A program made the position numbers and the translations under genes. The notes below the pieces were generated by a model, which saw only the letters and a list, made by a program, of their open reading frames with translations, made no database searches and was not told the origin of the DNA. Below are positions 17,661-26,942 of a DNA stretch of 64,000 nt, in pieces. Source of the stretch: Halanaerobiaceae bacterium (GTDB taxonomy: Bacteria; Bacillota; Halanaerobiia; Halanaerobiales; Halarsenatibacteraceae); NCBI GenBank assembly GCA_003553485.1, contig PWEJ01000145.1, positions 17,153 through 81,152 on the forward strand, in the 5' to 3' direction. Each line of letters opens with the position of its first letter. Position 1 is the stretch's first letter.

Positions 17661-17834
17661 GATCATCTTTGAGCTTATAACTTTCAACAAGAAAATTAAT
17701 TGGGGAGGTGATGGAAAAATAATTTATCTGTTTAACATAAAAGCTGGATAAATTTGGCTGAAAGTCTGGTGAAGGATTGAAAGTGATAATTGACAGAGGA
17801 AATTTATTCTAAAACTTGAGGAGGCATTTATAAC

Positions 17835-19163
17835 ATGGACGATCAGCATTCACAAGGCGGTTTTCTGGATAGTCTTTTCAAACTAAGTCAGAATAATACT
17901 AATGTTAAAACCGAGGTTATAGCTGGTTTTACAACTTTCATGACCATGGCCTATATCATTTTTGTTAACCCTGATATTTTAAGTGATGCGGGCATGCCCT
18001 TTGAAGGAGTTTTCATTGCTACTATTGCCGGTATTATTTTAGGTACTCTGGCAATGGCTTTGCTGACAAATTATCCCTTTGCCCTTGCTTCCGGTATGGG
18101 TCTTAACGCCTTTTTTGCCTATTCGGTAGTAATTGGTATGGGAGTTCCCTGGGAAGTAGCCCTGGGTATCATATTTTTTGAAGGTATTTTATTTATAATT
18201 TTAAGTGTAACACCAGTGAGGGAAATGATAGTAAACTCAATACCGATGTGCTTGAAGATAGGGATATCTTCAGGTATCGGTCTTTTTATAGCCTTCATTG
18301 GTTTTGATAATGCTGGTTTTATCGAGCCCTATGAAGCAACTTTTGTAGAGGTCGGGGAAGTTCTTACTGGCTCTGGTTTAGTTGCCATGGTGGGTCTAGT
18401 TATCAGTGGAATCTTTTATGCCTTAAAGATCAAAGGGGCTCTGCTCTGGGGTATTATTGCCGCCACTATATTTGGCTTTATACCTGGCATAACACAGGCT
18501 CCTGAGGCCGTTGTCCAGATGCCCTCCATGGGCGATTGGGGACAGGTCTTTATGCAGCTGGAGTTAAGTGCTGTCTTTGATGCTGGCTTGATTGCGGTAA
18601 TCCTGTCTTTCTTGTTTGTAGATCTTTTTGACACCGCTGGAACTTTAGTCGGTGTAAGTCAACAGGCCGGTTATTTGGATGAAGAAGGCAATCTACCTAA
18701 GGCCAGTAGAGCTCTGCTGGCAGATGCTATAGGTACTACTGGAGGTGCTATTTTTGGCACCAGTACAGTTACCACCTATATCGAATCAGCTTCCGGTGTT
18801 GCCGAAGGAGGCCGGACAGGGTTAACGGGGATAGTTACTGCCTTCCTGTTCTTCCTTTCTCTGTTTTTCATGCCTTTAGTCGGTATGGTGCCCTCAGCTG
18901 CGACAGCACCAGCTTTAATCATTGTTGGTACAATGATGATGACCAATGTTACAAAATTGGACTGGGATGATTATACAGAAATTTTACCAGCCTTTATGAC
19001 TATGGTCTCCATGCCCTTTATGTATTCAATCTCCGATGGAATAGCCATTGGCTTTATTGTCTATCCCCTGGTCAAACTCTTCACTGGCAAGGGAGAAGAT
19101 GTCCACTGGTTAGTCTATGTCTTAGGTCTTGTTTTTGTAGCCTACTTTATTTTCCTGGCCTAG
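17835..19163 (+). CDS. NCS2/AzgA-family purine permease
   Basis: A 442-residue polytopic membrane protein with about 12-14 hydrophobic segments. The AzgA/PbuG signatures are present: FTTFMTMAYIIFVNPDIL near 34-51, ASGMGLNAFFAYSVV near 87, DLFDTAGTLVGVSQQAG near 264 and STVTTYIESASGVAEGGRTG near 310. Members import adenine, guanine or hypoxanthine with protons. It lies 174 bases after ade and ends the purine region. I see no purine riboswitch core in its leader. A terminator follows. Confidence 0.92.
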   Translation: MDDQHSQGGFLDSLFKLSQNNTNVKTEVIAGFTTFMTMAYIIFVNPDILSDAGMPFEGVFIATIAGIILGTLAMALLTNYPFALASGMGLNAFFAYSVVIGMGVPWEVALGIIFFEGILFIILSVTPVREMIVNSIPMCLKIGISSGIGLFIAFIGFDNAGFIEPYEATFVEVGEVLTGSGLVAMVGLVISGIFYALKIKGALLWGIIAATIFGFIPGITQAPEAVVQMPSMGDWGQVFMQLELSAVFDAGLIAVILSFLFVDLFDTAGTLVGVSQQAGYLDEEGNLPKASRALLADAIGTTGGAIFGTSTVTTYIESASGVAEGGRTGLTGIVTAFLFFLSLFFMPLVGMVPSAATAPALIIVGTMMMTNVTKLDWDDYTEILPAFMTMVSMPFMYSISDGIAIGFIVYPLVKLFTGKGEDVHWLVYVLGLVFVAYFIFLA

Positions 19164-19184
19164 CCTTGGCTTAAAGAGAAAATG

Positions 19185-19234
19185 AGCCAGCAGTATTTCA
19201 GTGCCAAAAGGGCTGTTTGCTGCTGGCTTTTTTA
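19185..19234 (+). terminator. Intrinsic terminator after purine permease
   Basis: AGCCAGCAG (19185-19193) pairs with CTGCTGGCT (19220-19228), nine pairs around a 26-base loop. A run of T follows directly. Confidence 0.8.
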
Positions 19235-19242
19235 ATTATATA

Positions 19243-19271
19243 TTGCAATCAAGCTGGATAACTATTATAAT
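19243..19271 (+). promoter_or_regulatory. Sigma-A-type promoter for the Na+-pumping decarboxylase operon
   Basis: TTGCAA (19243-19248), a 17-base spacer and a perfect TATAAT (19266-19271). It lies 120 bases before the first gene and just after the permease terminator. Confidence 0.65.
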
Positions 19272-19393
19272 TATCTCTGTAATAAAATAAAAAGAGCAAA
19301 AAAGTTTATGAAGTTTATTACTTATCCTAAAACTTACCTTAATAGTTGATAGATTTTAGCAAATAAGGCTAAAGAGATTGGGAGGTTAAAATC

Positions 19394-20938
19394 TTGGATG
19401 AAAAAATTAATGATCTGCAGTCCAGACAGAAGAAGATAAAAAAAGGTGGAGGCGAGAAAAGAATTGCCCGTCAGCATGAAAAGGGCAAATATACAGCTAG
19501 AGAAAGGCTGGAAATGCTTTTGGATGATGGCAGTTTCCAGGAGATTGGCATGTTTGTTAAACATAGAGTGCAGGATCTGGGCTTGGATGAGAAAGAAATC
19601 CCCGGTGAGGGAGTGGTGACGGGCCGCGGGACTATTGCTGGCAGGAATGTTTTTGTCTTTGCCCAGGACTTTACTGCCATGGGAGGTTCCCTGGGTGAAA
19701 TGCATGCCAAAAAGATATGGAAAATCATGGACCTGGCCGAAAAAGCCGGTGCCCCTCTTATCGGTCTCAATGATTCTGGAGGCGCTAGAATCCAGGAGGG
19801 AGTTCATTCACTGGCCGGCTACGGAGGAATATTTTTTAGAAACTCCCGCAATTCTGGCATAATTCCTCAGCTCTCAGCTATTTTAGGCCCCTGTGCCGGG
19901 GGAGCAGTCTATTCACCGGCTCTAACTGATTTTGTTTTTATGGTGGATAAGACCAGCAAGATGTTTATTACCGGACCCCAGGTGATTAAATCGGTAACAG
20001 GAGAAGAGGTTTCAGCTGAGGAACTGGGAGGGGGAAAGGCTCACAATCAATTGAGTGGTGTTGCTCATTTTTTAGATGATAAGGAGGAGGACTGTTTTGC
20101 AAGAATTAAAAAATTATTATCCTTCTTACCAGATAATCATCTGGAGACCCCGCCCTTTCAAGAGAACGAGGATCCTTTAGATAGAAAATCTCCTGATTTA
20201 AGAAACATAGTTCCTGAAAAACCCAATAAATCCTATGATATCAGAGATGTAATCCAGGAAGTATTAGATCAGGGAGACTTTTTAGAGGTCCAGCCTCATT
20301 TTGCTGCTAATATTGTAGTGGGTTTTGGCCGGTTAGGAGGCCATAGCATAGGCATAATTGCCAATCAACCTAAGATAAAGGCTGGCTGTCTGGATATCGA
20401 TTCCTCAGATAAAGCAGCTCGTTTTGTCCGTTTTTGCGATGCCTTTAATATCCCGGTCTTAACCTTTACCGATGTCCCTGGCTATCTTCCCGGGGTGGAG
20501 CAGGAGCATGGAGGAGTTATCAGACATGGAGCTAAGTTGCTTTATGCTTACAGTGAAGCTACTGTACCCAAATTAAATGTCATCGTCCGTAAAGCCTATG
20601 GAGGAGCTTATATAGCTATGAGTAGTGGACATCTTGGTGGTGATTATGTCCTGGCCTGGCCTACAGCAGAGATAGCCGTTATGGGTCCTCAGGGAGCAGC
20701 CAATATTATCTTTAGAAAAGAGATTAAAGGTGCTGAAGACCCGGAGCAGGTGCGTCAGGAAAAAGGGGAAGAATATCGGGAAAGTTTTGCTAATCCCTAT
20801 CAAGCAGCTGCTCAGGGCTATGTTGATGATGTGATATTACCGGAAAACACGAGGCCAGAACTCATAAGGTGCTTAGAGTCTATCAAGGAAAAACAGGAGA
20901 GCCTCCGGCCTAAAAAGCACGGCAATTTTCCTGTGTAA
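19394..20938 (+). CDS. mmdA: Methylmalonyl-CoA decarboxylase alpha (carboxyltransferase) subunit
   Basis: A 514-residue acyl-CoA carboxyltransferase of the PccB/MmdA group. The N-terminal crotonase-like half contains GKYTARERLEMLLDDGSF, DFTAMGGSLGEMHAKK, NDSGGARIQEGVHSLAGYG and GPCAGGAVYSPALTDF. The C-terminal half contains TFTDVPGYLPGVEQEHGGVI and RKAYGGAYIAM. It moves the carboxyl group of methylmalonyl-CoA onto biotin. The start is a TTG with GGAGGT 7 bases upstream. The gamma, biotin and beta subunits follow, so this is a membrane Na+-translocating decarboxylase and not a soluble carboxylase; no biotin carboxylase is present. Confidence 0.9.
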   Translation: MDEKINDLQSRQKKIKKGGGEKRIARQHEKGKYTARERLEMLLDDGSFQEIGMFVKHRVQDLGLDEKEIPGEGVVTGRGTIAGRNVFVFAQDFTAMGGSLGEMHAKKIWKIMDLAEKAGAPLIGLNDSGGARIQEGVHSLAGYGGIFFRNSRNSGIIPQLSAILGPCAGGAVYSPALTDFVFMVDKTSKMFITGPQVIKSVTGEEVSAEELGGGKAHNQLSGVAHFLDDKEEDCFARIKKLLSFLPDNHLETPPFQENEDPLDRKSPDLRNIVPEKPNKSYDIRDVIQEVLDQGDFLEVQPHFAANIVVGFGRLGGHSIGIIANQPKIKAGCLDIDSSDKAARFVRFCDAFNIPVLTFTDVPGYLPGVEQEHGGVIRHGAKLLYAYSEATVPKLNVIVRKAYGGAYIAMSSGHLGGDYVLAWPTAEIAVMGPQGAANIIFRKEIKGAEDPEQVRQEKGEEYRESFANPYQAAAQGYVDDVILPENTRPELIRCLESIKEKQESLRPKKHGNFPV

Positions 20939-21006
20939 TTTTTGATATCTTTTCTTTACTAAACTAGCTTATTTAAAATAATTGTCTCTGTTAAAGGGGG
21001 AAGTTT

Positions 21007-21447
21007 ATGTCACCTTTAGAACTAATTCAGGACCCGGCTGCCATGGCCGAAATGTCGCTGGCAGAGTTATTACTGGCTGGTTTGCAGGTTGCTCTGGTTG
21101 GGATGTTAATTGTTTTTGTACTTTTGGTTATTTTGTTATTAGCAGTAAAAAGCATGGAAAAACTATATAATAAATATAGTAAAGAAACTAACCTTGCTGT
21201 TGAAAGGAAAAAGAAGCCAGAGAAGAAACCTGAAAGAGAGAAACCAGCCCAGGAACAGAAAGAAATAAAGAAAAAAGGATTATCGGCTAAAAAGGTTGCA
21301 GCAATTATGGGGGCTATAAGCTCCTTTTATGAAGGAGATAAAAAATACCGTATCCTGCGGGTTGAAAAAGTCGACCCTGATTCTGCCTGGAAAAGACAGG
21401 CTTTTGCTAAAGAAGATCATAGTTTTTCAAGGAGGGGTAGCTCATGA
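21007..21447 (+). CDS. Sodium pump decarboxylase gamma subunit (OadG-like)
   Basis: A 146-residue protein with one N-terminal membrane helix (about 20-48: LLLAGLQVALVGMLIVFVLL). A Lys/Glu-rich linker follows (about 65-95: KKKPEKKPEREKPAQEQKEI), then a short C-terminal segment AKKVAAIMGAISSFYEG seen in OadG family members. It anchors and organises the decarboxylase complex. AAAGGGGG precedes the ATG. It overlaps the biotin-protein start by 4 bases (ATGA). Confidence 0.85.
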   Translation: MSPLELIQDPAAMAEMSLAELLLAGLQVALVGMLIVFVLLVILLLAVKSMEKLYNKYSKETNLAVERKKKPEKKPEREKPAQEQKEIKKKGLSAKKVAAIMGAISSFYEGDKKYRILRVEKVDPDSAWKRQAFAKEDHSFSRRGSS

Positions 21448-21860
21448 AGAAAAAGTTTAAAGTGATGGTAGACGGAGAAGAATTTGAAGTGGAAGTAGAA
21501 GAGATTTCTCCTGAAGAGGGCAAAAACAAAATTAGCTCAAAGTCCGATAAAGCAGAAAGTTTATCTTCGCAAAGAAAAAATACTGCACAGAATAAATCCA
21601 AAAGTCCAGCTCCAAAACCTGCAACTAAGAAGAGGGCAGACTCTGCTGAGGCGGTGGTAGAATCTCCTATGTCGGGAAAGGTATTACAGATAAAATACTC
21701 TGAAGGAGAAGAAGTAACTGAAGGTGAGCTTATCATAATTTTAGAAGCTATGAAAATGGAGAATGAAATATATGCTCCTCATTCTGGCACTATCAATAAA
21801 ATTGCTGTCACAGAAGGAGATACCGTTGAGGCTGGAGAGCCCTTATTGGAGATAGAATAG
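21444..21860 (+). CDS. Biotin carboxyl carrier subunit of the decarboxylase
   Basis: A 138-residue biotinyl protein. The N-terminal strand region is KFKVMVDGEEFEVEVEEI. A Lys/Ser/Pro/Ala linker spans about 30-68. The biotinyl domain is at 69-138, with the acceptor Lys104 in EAMKME and the companion motif ESPMSGKV near 73-80. It carries CO2 from MmdA to the membrane beta subunit. Confidence 0.93.
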   Translation: MKKKFKVMVDGEEFEVEVEEISPEEGKNKISSKSDKAESLSSQRKNTAQNKSKSPAPKPATKKRADSAEAVVESPMSGKVLQIKYSEGEEVTEGELIIILEAMKMENEIYAPHSGTINKIAVTEGDTVEAGEPLLEIE

Positions 21861-21881
21861 TTGGTGAGAAAAAGGAGGTAG

Positions 21882-23018
21882 ATGAAGTTGTTAGAGGCGT
21901 TACAAGAATTTTTTGCCATTTCTGGCCTGGTTAGATTAGGGATGGCCGAACTGATAATGATACTGATAGCTCTGATTTTATTATATCTTGGTATAGTTAA
22001 AGAATTTGAGCCGCTTTTATTAGTACCTATTGGTTTTGGAATGTTGTTGATCAACTTGCCCATGACCGGTTTGATGTCAGAACCAGCCGGGGAGCAGCCT
22101 GGAGGTTTATTTTATTATTTTTACCAGGGAAATGCCCTGGGAATATTCCCTCCACTGATTTTTCTTGGCGTGGGAGCTTTGACGGATTTTGGACCTCTAA
22201 TCGCCAATCCCAAAAGTTTGCTGCTGGGAGCAGCAGCCCAATTTGGTATTTTCATGACCTTTATTGGGGCAATTTTGTTAGGTTTTACTGGTTTTGAAGC
22301 GGCCTCTATTGGAATTATTGGAGGAGCCGATGGGCCGACAGCTATATATATTTCGTCTTTACTGGCCCCGGAATATTTAGGAGCCGTAGCTATAGCGGCC
22401 TACTCTTATATGGCTTTGGTACCAATAATACAACCACCGATTATGAAGCTTTTAACCAATGAAAAGGAGCGCCAGATTGAAATGGAACAGCTGCGGCCAG
22501 TATCAAAGACTGAAAAAATTATCTTTCCCGTAATGGTCTCAGTGATAGTTGTCCTGTTAGTCCCAGCTTCTGCTCCCTTAGTGGGAATGTTGATGCTGGG
22601 GAATTTATTTAGGGTGGTTGGAGTGGTAGACCGTTTAAATGAAGCAGCTCAAAATGCGATTATAAATATTGTGACTATCTTTTTAGGAATAGCTGTGGGA
22701 GCCAGCGCTTCTGCTGAAAGATTTTTACGAGCCGATACCTTACAAATTCTTTTTTTAGGTGTTTTAGCTTTTGCCTTCGGGACAGCCACGGGGTTAATAC
22801 TGGCCAAAATAATGAACTTTTTTACCAAAACCAAAATCAATCCCCTGATAGGAGCAGCAGGAGTATCAGCTGTGCCCATGGCAGCCCGGGTAGTGCAGAA
22901 AGTTGGTCGGGAAGCTAATGCCAACAACTTTTTACTAATGCATGCCATGGGGCCCAATGTAGCCGGCGTTATAGGTTCAGCTGTGGCGGCTGGAGTATTA
23001 CTTTCGATTTTTGGATGA
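21882..23018 (+). CDS. mmdB: Na+-translocating decarboxylase beta subunit
   Basis: A 378-residue membrane protein of the OadB/MmdB/GcdB family with about 9-11 helices. The signature loops are [16 protein letters not shown] near 147, [15 protein letters not shown] near 173 and [21 protein letters not shown] near 326, followed by [20 protein letters not shown]. These carry the Asp and Ser residues known to couple decarboxylation of carboxybiotin to Na+ export. AAAGGAGGTAG precedes the ATG. It completes a four-gene operon. Confidence 0.93.
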   Translation: MKLLEALQEFFAISGLVRLGMAELIMILIALILLYLGIVKEFEPLLLVPIGFGMLLINLPMTGLMSEPAGEQPGGLFYYFYQGNALGIFPPLIFLGVGALTDFGPLIANPKSLLLGAAAQFGIFMTFIGAILLGFTGFEAASIGIIGGADGPTAIYISSLLAPEYLGAVAIAAYSYMALVPIIQPPIMKLLTNEKERQIEMEQLRPVSKTEKIIFPVMVSVIVVLLVPASAPLVGMLMLGNLFRVVGVVDRLNEAAQNAIINIVTIFLGIAVGASASAERFLRADTLQILFLGVLAFAFGTATGLILAKIMNFFTKTKINPLIGAAGVSAVPMAARVVQKVGREANANNFLLMHAMGPNVAGVIGSAVAAGVLLSIFG

Positions 23019-23072
23019 TAGTTACAGGGAAAAAAAAGATAGACAAATTTTTAGGGCAGTGAGGTGATGAGT

Positions 23073-23921
23073 ATGGAGGTACATGCCCTGGTAGGCCCCA
23101 GCGGTAGTGGCAAAAGTCATCGGGCCCGAGTTTTAGCCTATGACCACGGTATCCCCTTAATATTAGATGATGGCCTCTTAATTAAAGAGGGTAAAATATT
23201 AGCTGGCAAATCAGCTAAAAGAGAGAACAGCAAATTAGCTGCCATCAAAAGAGCAATTTTTCATGATGAATCTCATTGCAGGGAAGTCAAAAGGGCAATT
23301 AAAGACAGTGGAGCGGAGAAGATATTGATATTAGGTACCTCTATGGAGATGGTTGAAAAAATAGTTGATAAACTGGAACTTGCTGGAATCGATAATACCA
23401 TCATGATAGATGAAATTGCCAGCCCTGCTGAAATAGAGCGAGCCATCACGGTGCGAAAAAATGAAGGCAAACATGTAATACCAGTACCTAAAATTGAAGT
23501 GAAAAAACAGTTTTTAGGATATTTTACTGACTCTTTGCGGGTGCTTTTCAATCGAGAACAGGATGATTTAACAAGAGAGAGTTCCATTGTTCGAGCTCGC
23601 TTTAGTTATTTAGGTAATTTGATAGTTCACAATAAAGTTTTTCGGGATATTGTGCTTTACTTTTCCGATGATTATAATGGGATAGCTTACCTGCAAAATG
23701 TTGGGATTATAAAGGAGGAAGATGGTCTTTATTTAAATATAAGTATGGTAATACATTACGGTTATGAAATCCCTCATTATCTAGAAAATTATCGCCAGCA
23801 GCTGGCAGTTGAACTGGAAAACTTTACCGGGATTACTGTCCAGCAGATAAATCTGGAGATAGCTGGGATGGAGGTGTCTGATGATGATATCGGCAATTAT
23901 ATTAGCAGCAGGAGAGGGTAG
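23073..23921 (+). CDS. P-loop ATPase with C-terminal Asp23-like domain
   Basis: About 282 residues in two parts. The N-terminal half (1-155) is a P-loop domain with GPSGSGKSH at 10-18 and a Walker-B-like ILILGTSMEMV near 88. The C-terminal half (165-282) resembles the Asp23/Gls24/YloU fold: HNKVFRDIVLYFSDDY, then GLYLNISMVIHYGYEIP and an amphipathic helix. I chose the ATG at 23073 because GAGGTGAT lies 4-5 bases upstream; GTG 23064 and ATG 23067 overlap that site. Its 3' end overlaps the MocA gene by 41 bases, tying it to the selenium/Mo-cofactor maturation genes. Its function is unknown to me. A chaperone, nucleotide-dependent carrier or membrane-tethering role is possible. Confidence 0.6.
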   Translation: MEVHALVGPSGSGKSHRARVLAYDHGIPLILDDGLLIKEGKILAGKSAKRENSKLAAIKRAIFHDESHCREVKRAIKDSGAEKILILGTSMEMVEKIVDKLELAGIDNTIMIDEIASPAEIERAITVRKNEGKHVIPVPKIEVKKQFLGYFTDSLRVLFNREQDDLTRESSIVRARFSYLGNLIVHNKVFRDIVLYFSDDYNGIAYLQNVGIIKEEDGLYLNISMVIHYGYEIPHYLENYRQQLAVELENFTGITVQQINLEIAGMEVSDDDIGNYISSRRG

Positions 23922-24507
23922 TAGAATGGGCACCTTAAAACAACTCTTGCCCTGGGGGGAGAGCACTGTTTTAGAGACAGTCATTAATAAAATTATCTCT
24001 TCATCCCTGGATGGTGAAATCAGGGTAGTCCTGGGCTGTCAGGCCGGGAGAATCAAAAATTCAATTTCAGAAGAACTGGCTGATCAGATAAAATTTTTGC
24101 TCAATGAAGAATATCAGCAGGGAATGTTCAGCAGTGTTTTAACAGGGATTGCTGACCTTCCGCCTCAAACAGAGGGGCTATTATTTATGCTGGCCGATCA
24201 ACCTCTGGTGCCCGTTGAAGTATATAATCAGATAATCAATAAATTTTGCCGGGAAAAACCTCTGCTGCTTGTCCCCAGCTATAATGAACGAAGAGGACAT
24301 CCTTTAATTATAAGCACTGCTCTGATACCAGAGATTTATAACTTGCCTTGCGATGGCCAGCATCCACCTGGTGGTTTGAGAAGTTTACTGGCTAAATACT
24401 CCCAGGAGATTGAATATCTCGAACTTGATGACGATTCTGTTCTGATAGACCTTGATTATCAGGAAGATTACCGTAAATATGCACCAGAAGGCAAAGCTGA
24501 TGCCTGA
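23881..24507 (+). CDS. mocA: Molybdenum cofactor cytidylyltransferase (MocA/YgfJ-like)
   Basis: A 208-residue GT-A fold nucleotidyltransferase. The nucleotide-binding signature is LAAGEGSRMGTLKQLLPWG at about 8-26, and the metal/nucleotide motif is LFMLADQPLVP near 100. The late RRGHPLIIS motif is typical of MocA. It attaches CMP to molybdopterin to give MCD, the cofactor form used by bacterial Mo-hydroxylases such as the two encoded at 4.6-14.8 kb. It overlaps both neighbours, which indicates tight coupling within the maturation operon. Confidence 0.88.
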   Translation: MMISAIILAAGEGSRMGTLKQLLPWGESTVLETVINKIISSSLDGEIRVVLGCQAGRIKNSISEELADQIKFLLNEEYQQGMFSSVLTGIADLPPQTEGLLFMLADQPLVPVEVYNQIINKFCREKPLLLVPSYNERRGHPLIISTALIPEIYNLPCDGQHPPGGLRSLLAKYSQEIEYLELDDDSVLIDLDYQEDYRKYAPEGKADA

Positions 24508-25378
24508 AAAATTAAGAGCTCTCTGGAACTTAAAAAGAGGAGAGGCTGTCTGGGTGATTGGAGCCGGCGGTAAAACTTCTACTTTAAACCAGCTGGCCAG
24601 GGAGTTTTCTTATCACCAGGTTGTTTATACTGCTACAACGGCTTTTTTACGCCCCTACCAGCTCCCCCATAGAGTGGTAATTACTCCCTCAAAAAAAAGT
24701 TTATATAATGAACTCTCTGCCTACCGGAACAGAAGAGGAGAGAGGGAGGTATTAGTGGTTGCCAGTGAAAAAATCGATTATTATCGGCAAAAGGAGGGCA
24801 AGACCAAGTTTAAGGGATTGCCCCCAGACTGGTTGGATTATGCTGGCCAAAGATTTTCTGATCTTATTTTTTTAATTGAAGCTGACGGAGCAGCAAATCA
24901 TTCCTGCAAGGTGCCTGCTGACTGGGAGCCGGCATTGCCAGAAAAACCTGAGGTTTTATTATTAGTCCAGGGGTTTTCTAATTTTGGCTCTCGGGTCCAT
25001 AAGGGAAACTTTCACCGTTCTTCAATAGTTATGGAAGAGAACTCAGACACCTGTTATCTTAATCAAGAGCTTTTTTTACGTCTCTTCACTGACATTGATT
25101 GGTACGGCAGCTGCTTAAATTCATCGGAGCGTAGTTATTTTTTATTGACTCAGGTTTCTTACAATAGAAAAGACCTGGTCAGAACAATTCTGGCTCCGCT
25201 ATTACAGGATTTTGCCTGGAAACGGGAAAAAACCTGGCCAGAGGTTAAAGGAATTACAGTCATTAACTATCGAAAGGTGTTAAAATGGTTATACCACATA
25301 GAATTTAGGAAGGATGGCAGACAGTGTTGGAAAATAAATCACAGCTATCGCCCCAAATTAATCCCCGGGTCTTATTAA
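24500..25378 (+). CDS. yqeC: Selenium cofactor biosynthesis protein YqeC-like
   Basis: Read from the ATG at 24500, which overlaps the MocA stop by 8 bases, the protein has 292 residues. It opens with a P-loop-like GAGGKTSTLNQLA near 20-32 and has LIEADGAANHSCKVP near 132, both typical of YqeC. YqeC occurs with labile-selenium Mo-hydroxylases and is thought to help install the selenium-containing cofactor; that is family knowledge and was not demonstrated here. An open frame extends 16 codons upstream but has no ribosome site. It overlaps the next gene by 55 bases. Confidence 0.82.
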   Translation: MPEKLRALWNLKRGEAVWVIGAGGKTSTLNQLAREFSYHQVVYTATTAFLRPYQLPHRVVITPSKKSLYNELSAYRNRRGEREVLVVASEKIDYYRQKEGKTKFKGLPPDWLDYAGQRFSDLIFLIEADGAANHSCKVPADWEPALPEKPEVLLLVQGFSNFGSRVHKGNFHRSSIVMEENSDTCYLNQELFLRLFTDIDWYGSCLNSSERSYFLLTQVSYNRKDLVRTILAPLLQDFAWKREKTWPEVKGITVINYRKVLKWLYHIEFRKDGRQCWKINHSYRPKLIPGSY

Positions 25379-26154
25379 AAGGAGGAGGAGATTTAGCCAG
25401 TGGAGTTGCTTATCGCCTCCATAAGACCGGGTTTAAGGTTCTAATATTAGAAAAGGATTCTCCCCTGGCCGTAAGAAGAACAGTGGCCTATGCCAGCGCT
25501 CTTTATGAAGAGGAAGTAGAGGTGGAGAGAGTTAAAGCTGTTAAGGTTACAGATATGACTTCCTGTGAAAAAGCACAGCAACAGGGGAAAATAGCAGTGA
25601 CCTCTCTTTCCCGCCAGGAAGAGATTTTGCCTTATTATGATAATCAGATAGTTATTGATGGTAGGATGTTAAAAGACTCTGTAGATACAGATTGCAAAGA
25701 GGCCAGTTTAGTTATAGGCTTAGGACCGGGGTTCATTGCCGGCGAAAATTGTCATGCAGTTATCGAGACCTGCCGGGGGCACTTTTTAGGCAGGGCTATT
25801 TATAAGGGGGCAGCTGAGCCTGATACCGGTGAGCCTGGAAGTATACTGGGGTATAGCCGGGAAAGAGTTCTCCATGCTCCCATAGAAGGAGAATTTAAGA
25901 CGAATAAAAGTATTGGCGATGAAATAGATAAGGGAGATACAATAGGTTATATAAAAGAGAAAGTTATTACAGCTGAGATATCTGGTGTAATAAGAGGTCT
26001 GCTTCCATCAGGGATCTATGTTTCAAGGGAAACCAAATTAGGTGATATCGATCCCCGCAATAATCCAGATTATTGTTATTATATTTCTGATAAAGCTTTA
26101 GCTGTAGCAGGAGGAGTTTTAGAAGCTATTTTTAATTGGACCTTTTCTAGTTAA
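25324..26154 (+). CDS. yqeB: Selenium-dependent molybdenum hydroxylase system protein YqeB-like
   Basis: A 276-residue protein with a Rossmann-like start (VLLKGGGDLASGVAYRLHKTGF at about 16-37) and the motif GLGPGFIAGENCHAVIETCRGH near 133-154. The second half contains a biotinyl/lipoyl-like segment (VLHAPIEGEFKTN, then EISGVIRGLLPSGIYV). This matches the EF2563/YqeB family, a marker of selenium-dependent Mo-hydroxylases. The GTG at 25324 sits inside yqeC. The biochemical role remains unsettled in the family. Confidence 0.85.
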   Translation: MLENKSQLSPQINPRVLLKGGGDLASGVAYRLHKTGFKVLILEKDSPLAVRRTVAYASALYEEEVEVERVKAVKVTDMTSCEKAQQQGKIAVTSLSRQEEILPYYDNQIVIDGRMLKDSVDTDCKEASLVIGLGPGFIAGENCHAVIETCRGHFLGRAIYKGAAEPDTGEPGSILGYSRERVLHAPIEGEFKTNKSIGDEIDKGDTIGYIKEKVITAEISGVIRGLLPSGIYVSRETKLGDIDPRNNPDYCYYISDKALAVAGGVLEAIFNWTFSS

Positions 26155-26183
26155 ATTAATATTGAAGGAGGCATTATTTAATT

Positions 26184-26942
26184 GTGAAATTTTCTTTTTT
26201 AGCCAAGTTAGAGGAGCAGCTGGCGACAAATAAATCTGCTGTTCTTGTAACGATAACCGAAATAAACTTCACTGGTCAGGAAAAACAGGCTAGTGCTGGT
26301 GGTAAAATAATTATATCAGAGAATAAAGTCTACTCCACTGAGAACGTAGACGAAGAGGTAATATCTGCATTAACAGATAAAATTGGAGACCTGAGCAATA
26401 TTACTTCTCCTAAATTAGCAAGTTATCAGCTGGAGAAAGGTGAAATAGAAGTCTTTATTGAACCTATTGAGGATAGACCCCGTCTGCTTATCTTTGGCGG
26501 AGGTCATGTTGGGCAAAAATTAGCTGAAGTTGCCAGCATGGTAGATTTTAGAGTTGAAGTAATCGATGATAGACTAGAATTTGCCAATCAAGATAAGTTT
26601 CCCACCGCCAGTCAGATTTATTGTCAGGATTTTAATAGTTTTTTAAATGGTTTCAAAGCTCAAGCCGGTGATTATCTGGTTATTGTGACCCGGGGCCATC
26701 AGCATGATTATCAAGTTTTAAAATCTGTAGTCAGTGATGATTGGAGTTATTTAGGGATGATTGGCAGCAAACGCAAAGTTGAATTGATTTTTTCTGAGTT
26801 AAGAGAAGAGAATATAGCCAATGATAGACTTAAAGAGATTGATGCTCCTATTGGTCTTAAGATAAATAGTGAGACACCGGCGGAAATTGCTGTTTCCATA
26901 ACAGCCGCCCTCATTGCTAAAAGGAGGGGTAGAGATGGATAA
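26184..26942 (+). CDS. XdhC-family maturation protein, Rossmann part
   Basis: A 252-residue protein whose C-terminal half is the XdhC Rossmann domain: LLIFGGGHVGQKLAEVAS near 96-113, VIDDRLEFAN near 121, VIVTRGHQHD near 162 and YLGMIGSKRKVE near 190. The CoxI/XdhC N-terminal signature domain is not in this gene; it is encoded by the next one. XdhC binds MCD and assists its sulfuration and insertion into xanthine dehydrogenase. It starts at a GTG with GAAGGAGG upstream, and its stop overlaps the partner start by 8 bases. Confidence 0.85.
   Translation: MKFSFLAKLEEQLATNKSAVLVTITEINFTGQEKQASAGGKIIISENKVYSTENVDEEVISALTDKIGDLSNITSPKLASYQLEKGEIEVFIEPIEDRPRLLIFGGGHVGQKLAEVASMVDFRVEVIDDRLEFANQDKFPTASQIYCQDFNSFLNGFKAQAGDYLVIVTRGHQHDYQVLKSVVSDDWSYLGMIGSKRKVELIFSELREENIANDRLKEIDAPIGLKINSETPAEIAVSITAALIAKRRGRDG

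Noticed and set aside
17661..17834. Possible purine riboswitch before the NCS2 permease
   Set aside because: I could not find the conserved core and loop-loop pairing of the purine aptamer, nor an expression-platform hairpin. The leader looks unstructured except for a strong ribosome site near the ATG.
20982..21170. 62-residue plus-strand ORF overlapping the gamma subunit gene
   Set aside because: It is out of frame with a clear OadG-like protein and uses the same region; the OadG frame has the better start and family match.
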